A stretch of 64,000 nt of DNA, from the NCBI GenBank assembly GCA_028873975.1, contig JAPPMO010000119.1, positions 1 through 64,000 of the forward strand. The letters are read 5' to 3'. Numbering within the stretch: the stretch's first letter is position 1; every line of letters starts with the position of its first letter. The DNA is from Chloroflexota bacterium (GTDB lineage Bacteria; Chloroflexota; Anaerolineae; Aggregatilineales; Phototrophicaceae). Shown here piece after piece: positions 61,677-64,000 of the stretch. The notes beneath the pieces were generated by a model, which had not been told where the DNA came from, did no database searches, and saw nothing but the letters and a program-made list of their open reading frames with translations. The position numbers were made by a program, and so were the translations under genes.

Positions 61677-61831
61677 GCGCTTGCGGCGAGTTTTTTGCAA
61701 GCGCGCTGCAGATGCGCTATTGTATGGCTTAGTTGACGCAGTAGCGATCATGCGGACGTGAATGAAAGGGGGACGGCGATCGAATAGACAGGCTTCATCC
61801 CTATGTCAAAATATCTCAAAGGAGAAAAGTC

Positions 61832-63733
61832 ATGAACAAAAAGTACGGCAGAATCTTTTTCTCGGTGCTGCTTTTGGCGCTTGTCATGCTGCCTTCGACC
61901 GCGCTCGTCTCGGCGCAAGAGCAGACCGAAGTCGGCACGCCCCGCGCAACCACCTTGATCGTCGACCAGCTTGGCGGCCGCATCAATAACCCGACGCAGA
62001 CCAACCCCTATCAGGCGGGCACGCACATGAGCGCGGGCTTGCACCAGTTAATCTACTCGACTTTGTGGGAGATCAACACCGCCACCGGCGAGCAATTCCC
62101 GGCTTTGGCCGCGGAAATGCCGGAAGCGCTCAATGACGATTACACCAGCTTCCGGGTTACCTTACGCGACAATTTGCGCTGGAGCGATGGCGAACCGATC
62201 ACGACCGCGGACATGGCTTTCAACATCGACATGATTTTGGCGACGCCGGAGTTCCCATACAGTGGCTTCTTGGCGCAGGTGATCGACAATTACGAAGTGG
62301 TTGACGACCTGACGATAATTCTCAATTTGAAGCGCTCGGAGCCGCGCCTGGCATACACACTCGGCGTGCATATCTGGGGCGACAACTTCCGCATGGTACC
62401 CAAGCATATTTGGGAGAACGAAGATCCGGCCACCTTCCAGAATTATCCGCCGGTCGGCAGCGGACCCTACACCATGACGGATGTCGATCCCAATGGCAAC
62501 TGGTTCCTCTACACCAAGCGCGAGGACTGGCAGCATACGGATGTGGGCCAGATCTATGGCGAGCCGGGACCTGAGTACGTGCTCTTCCGCTTTTATGGCA
62601 CGGAAGAGCGGCGCATCATCGCCGGCATCCAAAACCAGCTTGATATCTTCACCGACATCTCGCCCGAGGCTTGGGACATCCTGCGCGATGGCAACCCCAA
62701 CGCCCGCGCCTGGCATGCTAGTTTCCCCTATGCGAATTTCGACGACCCCTGCGAGCGCGGCATCGTCTTCTCCAACACGCAGGAACCCTGGGACAACCAG
62801 AACGTCCGCTGGGCGATGGCGCTGGCGACCGATATCAAGAGCGTCGGTTTGGCCACCTTCGCCGGCATCTTGCGCGTATCGCCGCTGGCGGTGCCGCCAG
62901 TTCAGGTCATCCACGACGCTTTCCACAAGCCCATGCGCGAGTGGATGACGGAGTTCGCTTTCGAAGACGGCTACCAGCCTTTCGACCCGAATTACGCGGT
63001 GGACATCGCCGCGATCCTGGCTGACCAAGGCATCGAGGGCTTGCCCGAAAGTGAAGAGGCGCTGGTGGACCTCTTCGGCGTTGGCTGGTGGAAGCACGAC
63101 CCAGCTAAAGCCACGGAGATGCTGGAAGCCGAAGGCTTCACGCTGCAAGACGGGGCCTGGCACAAGCCGGATGGCAGCCCTTGGCAGATCACGATTAACT
63201 CGCCCTCGAACTTCGAGGTGCAATCGCAGCGTTTGGCTTTCGCGGTCGCCGACAACTGGCGCGGCTTTGGCATTGACGCCACCGTGCAGCAGATGGACGG
63301 CGGCACCTTCTGGAGCAATTACAACAACGGAACCTTCGACGCCGGCTCCTATTGGCCCGGCTGCGGCGCCTTGCCCGATAGCTGGGATCTGCTGGACGCC
63401 TTCTGGCACAAACGCCACATCGTGCCTATTGGCCAGCCCGCGCCCGGCAACGCCATGCGTTACGACAGCGACGCGCTCAGCGGCATCCTCGATCAGATCG
63501 CGCCGCTGCCCAGCGCTCACCCGGATACGATCCCGCTGCTGACCGAATTCGAGAAGCAGTTCATCGTCGAGCGGCCCTGGCTGCCGATGTTCGGCACCTC
63601 GAAATTCGTGCCGGTCGTCACGACCTATTGGGATGGCATGCCCACCGCCGACAACTTCTATGAAGGACCCTGGTGGTGGTGGTCGCTGTTCAAGTATCAC
63701 ATGCCCTTCATCCAGCCCAAGGGCGACGGCTAA
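61832..63733 (+). CDS. ABC transporter substrate-binding protein, family 5 (oligopeptide/oligosaccharide type)
   Basis: Large secreted receptor, 633 residues, of the DppA/OppA/CelE-type family. The signal peptide (about 1-29) ends LVSAQEQ with no lipobox. The mature protein contains DDYTSFRVTLRDNLRWSDGEPITTADMAFNIDMI, the family signature. AAAGGAG stands 8 nt before ATG 61832. The downstream gene is a DppB-like permease, so a whole importer operon starts here. Some large members of this family bind oligosaccharides; the ligand is open. Confidence 0.9.
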   Translation: MNKKYGRIFFSVLLLALVMLPSTALVSAQEQTEVGTPRATTLIVDQLGGRINNPTQTNPYQAGTHMSAGLHQLIYSTLWEINTATGEQFPALAAEMPEALNDDYTSFRVTLRDNLRWSDGEPITTADMAFNIDMILATPEFPYSGFLAQVIDNYEVVDDLTIILNLKRSEPRLAYTLGVHIWGDNFRMVPKHIWENEDPATFQNYPPVGSGPYTMTDVDPNGNWFLYTKREDWQHTDVGQIYGEPGPEYVLFRFYGTEERRIIAGIQNQLDIFTDISPEAWDILRDGNPNARAWHASFPYANFDDPCERGIVFSNTQEPWDNQNVRWAMALATDIKSVGLATFAGILRVSPLAVPPVQVIHDAFHKPMREWMTEFAFEDGYQPFDPNYAVDIAAILADQGIEGLPESEEALVDLFGVGWWKHDPAKATEMLEAEGFTLQDGAWHKPDGSPWQITINSPSNFEVQSQRLAFAVADNWRGFGIDATVQQMDGGTFWSNYNNGTFDAGSYWPGCGALPDSWDLLDAFWHKRHIVPIGQPAPGNAMRYDSDALSGILDQIAPLPSAHPDTIPLLTEFEKQFIVERPWLPMFGTSKFVPVVTTYWDGMPTADNFYEGPWWWWSLFKYHMPFIQPKGDG

Positions 63734-63750
63734 GCGGATACCCCCTCTGA

Positions 63751-63778
63751 GTCTCCCCCCATTGCAATGGGGGGAGAC
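63751..63778 (+). terminator. Strong stem-loop after binding-protein gene
   Basis: GTCTCCCCCC-ATTGCAAT-GGGGGGAGAC, a perfect 10-bp stem, followed by only TTT. It may limit read-through into the permease gene. Confidence 0.65.
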
Positions 63779-63868
63779 TTTGCCGACTCGCACAGAAGTC
63801 GTTAAGGAGATTGGTGGCAACGCAGCGAAAACGTTTCGCGCAACAATGCCATCTTCGCAAACGGCGCT

Positions 63869-63894
63869 CCCCTCCCTGTTGCGACGGGGAGGGG
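63869..63894 (+). promoter_or_regulatory. Second stem-loop before the permease gene
   Basis: CCCCTCCC and GGGAGGGG form an 8-bp stem around 10 bases, followed by a G-rich stretch (ggctgggggtgggg). It is another intercistronic hairpin of unknown role. Confidence 0.45.
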
Positions 63895-63936
63895 CTGGGG
63901 GTGGGGTAGACCAGCGAGCAAATCTGAGGGCGCATC

Positions 63937-64000
63937 ATGCAATTCGCCAAATTTGTGGTCACGCGGCTCATCGCCTATATCCTGGTGATCTGGATCGGCA
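63937..64000 (+). CDS. Oligopeptide-type ABC transporter permease (DppB/OppB-like), 5' end only
   Basis: The first 21 codons, MQFAKFVVTRLIAYILVIWIG, run off the window edge. The pattern of a short polar start, basic residue and a hydrophobic first span is characteristic of DppB-type permeases, and the preceding gene is a family-5 binding protein. The call is supported by position more than by length. Confidence 0.65.
   Translation, partial: MQFAKFVVTRLIAYILVIWIG

Noticed and set aside
62162..63820. 552-residue minus-strand open frame
   Set aside because: Antisense to the family-5 binding protein with its clear signal peptide and signature region; no independent support.
1..64000. CRISPR array, tRNA, rRNA or riboswitch
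   Set aside because: I looked for regularly spaced direct repeats, TTCRA loops with cloverleaf context and known aptamer cores and found none I could support by eye.

Overview
The window is a GC-rich bacterial chromosome segment. It reads as an organotrophic, carbohydrate-scavenging bacterium, most plausibly a member of the Chloroflexota (Anaerolineae type). This is inference from gene content: many MalEFG-type sugar importers without a local ATPase, solute-binding proteins with signal peptides ending in A-Q-D/E and no lipobox, a menaquinone gene cluster, GH65/GH3/GH16/GH116 enzymes, and intergenic repeats of the 'accacagagaacacagag' type. No rRNA, tRNA or CRISPR array was seen.

Layout. 226-4646 (+): an acyltransferase, a Wzm/Wzt-like polysaccharide exporter pair and an APH-fold kinase. 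4626-11477 (-): a menaquinone operon transcribed menF-menD-menB-menE-menH, with a GxxExxY (PD-(D/E)xK-like) gene flanked by inverted repeats wedged between menF and menD. 11578-12738 (-): a TetR regulator with its palindromic operator, and a small membrane protein. 13149-21231: a disaccharide phosphorolysis locus (GH65 phosphorylase, sugar ABC importer, YesL-like protein, LacI regulator, convergent beta-phosphoglucomutase) headed by a perfect LacI-type palindrome. 21847-25065 (+): a second sugar importer. 25521-27680 (-): an ADP-ribosylglycohydrolase-fold protein. 27740-29221: a graveyard of four broken genes.

29458-31038 (-): an oligopeptide-type binding protein. 31471-35357 (-): binding protein, amidohydrolase, Rieske protein and Gfo/Idh/MocA dehydrogenase. 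35611-36606 (-): a PhyH-type dioxygenase. 36736-37980 (-): a mazEF toxin-antitoxin module with two decaying duplicates. 38198-43048 (+): a catabolic cluster of two sugar-isomerase-fold proteins and three oxidoreductases. 43410-44773 (+): an AT-richer type II restriction-modification pair. 45020-54490 (+): a beta-glucan (laminarin-type) locus with LacI regulator, three CCGG-centred operators, importer, intracellular GH3 and secreted multi-CBM GH16. 54592-61155 (-): a second glucoside locus with importer, GH116 and a NodB-like deacetylase. 61832-64000 (+): an oligopeptide-type importer whose permease runs off the window.

How the parts work together: each glycan locus pairs uptake (binding protein plus two permeases, with a stem-loop between binding-protein and first permease genes in all four) with a matching enzyme. 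GH65 plus beta-PGM would turn an imported disaccharide into glucose and glucose 6-phosphate. GH16 would cut beta-glucan outside the cell and GH3 would finish the fragments inside.

The least explained layer is the repeats. At least four ~255 bp elements (one enlarged by a nested insertion, with an apparent 11-bp target duplication) share a terminal inverted repeat CAGGGCAATYGCATCAAA and inner 'accacNgagNacac' repeats. The inner repeats resemble those bracketing the GxxExxY gene. A second, unrelated dispersed repeat occurs three times, and one copy supplies the last codons of the TetR gene. I consider the GxxExxY-plus-repeat system the best candidate for something undescribed here.
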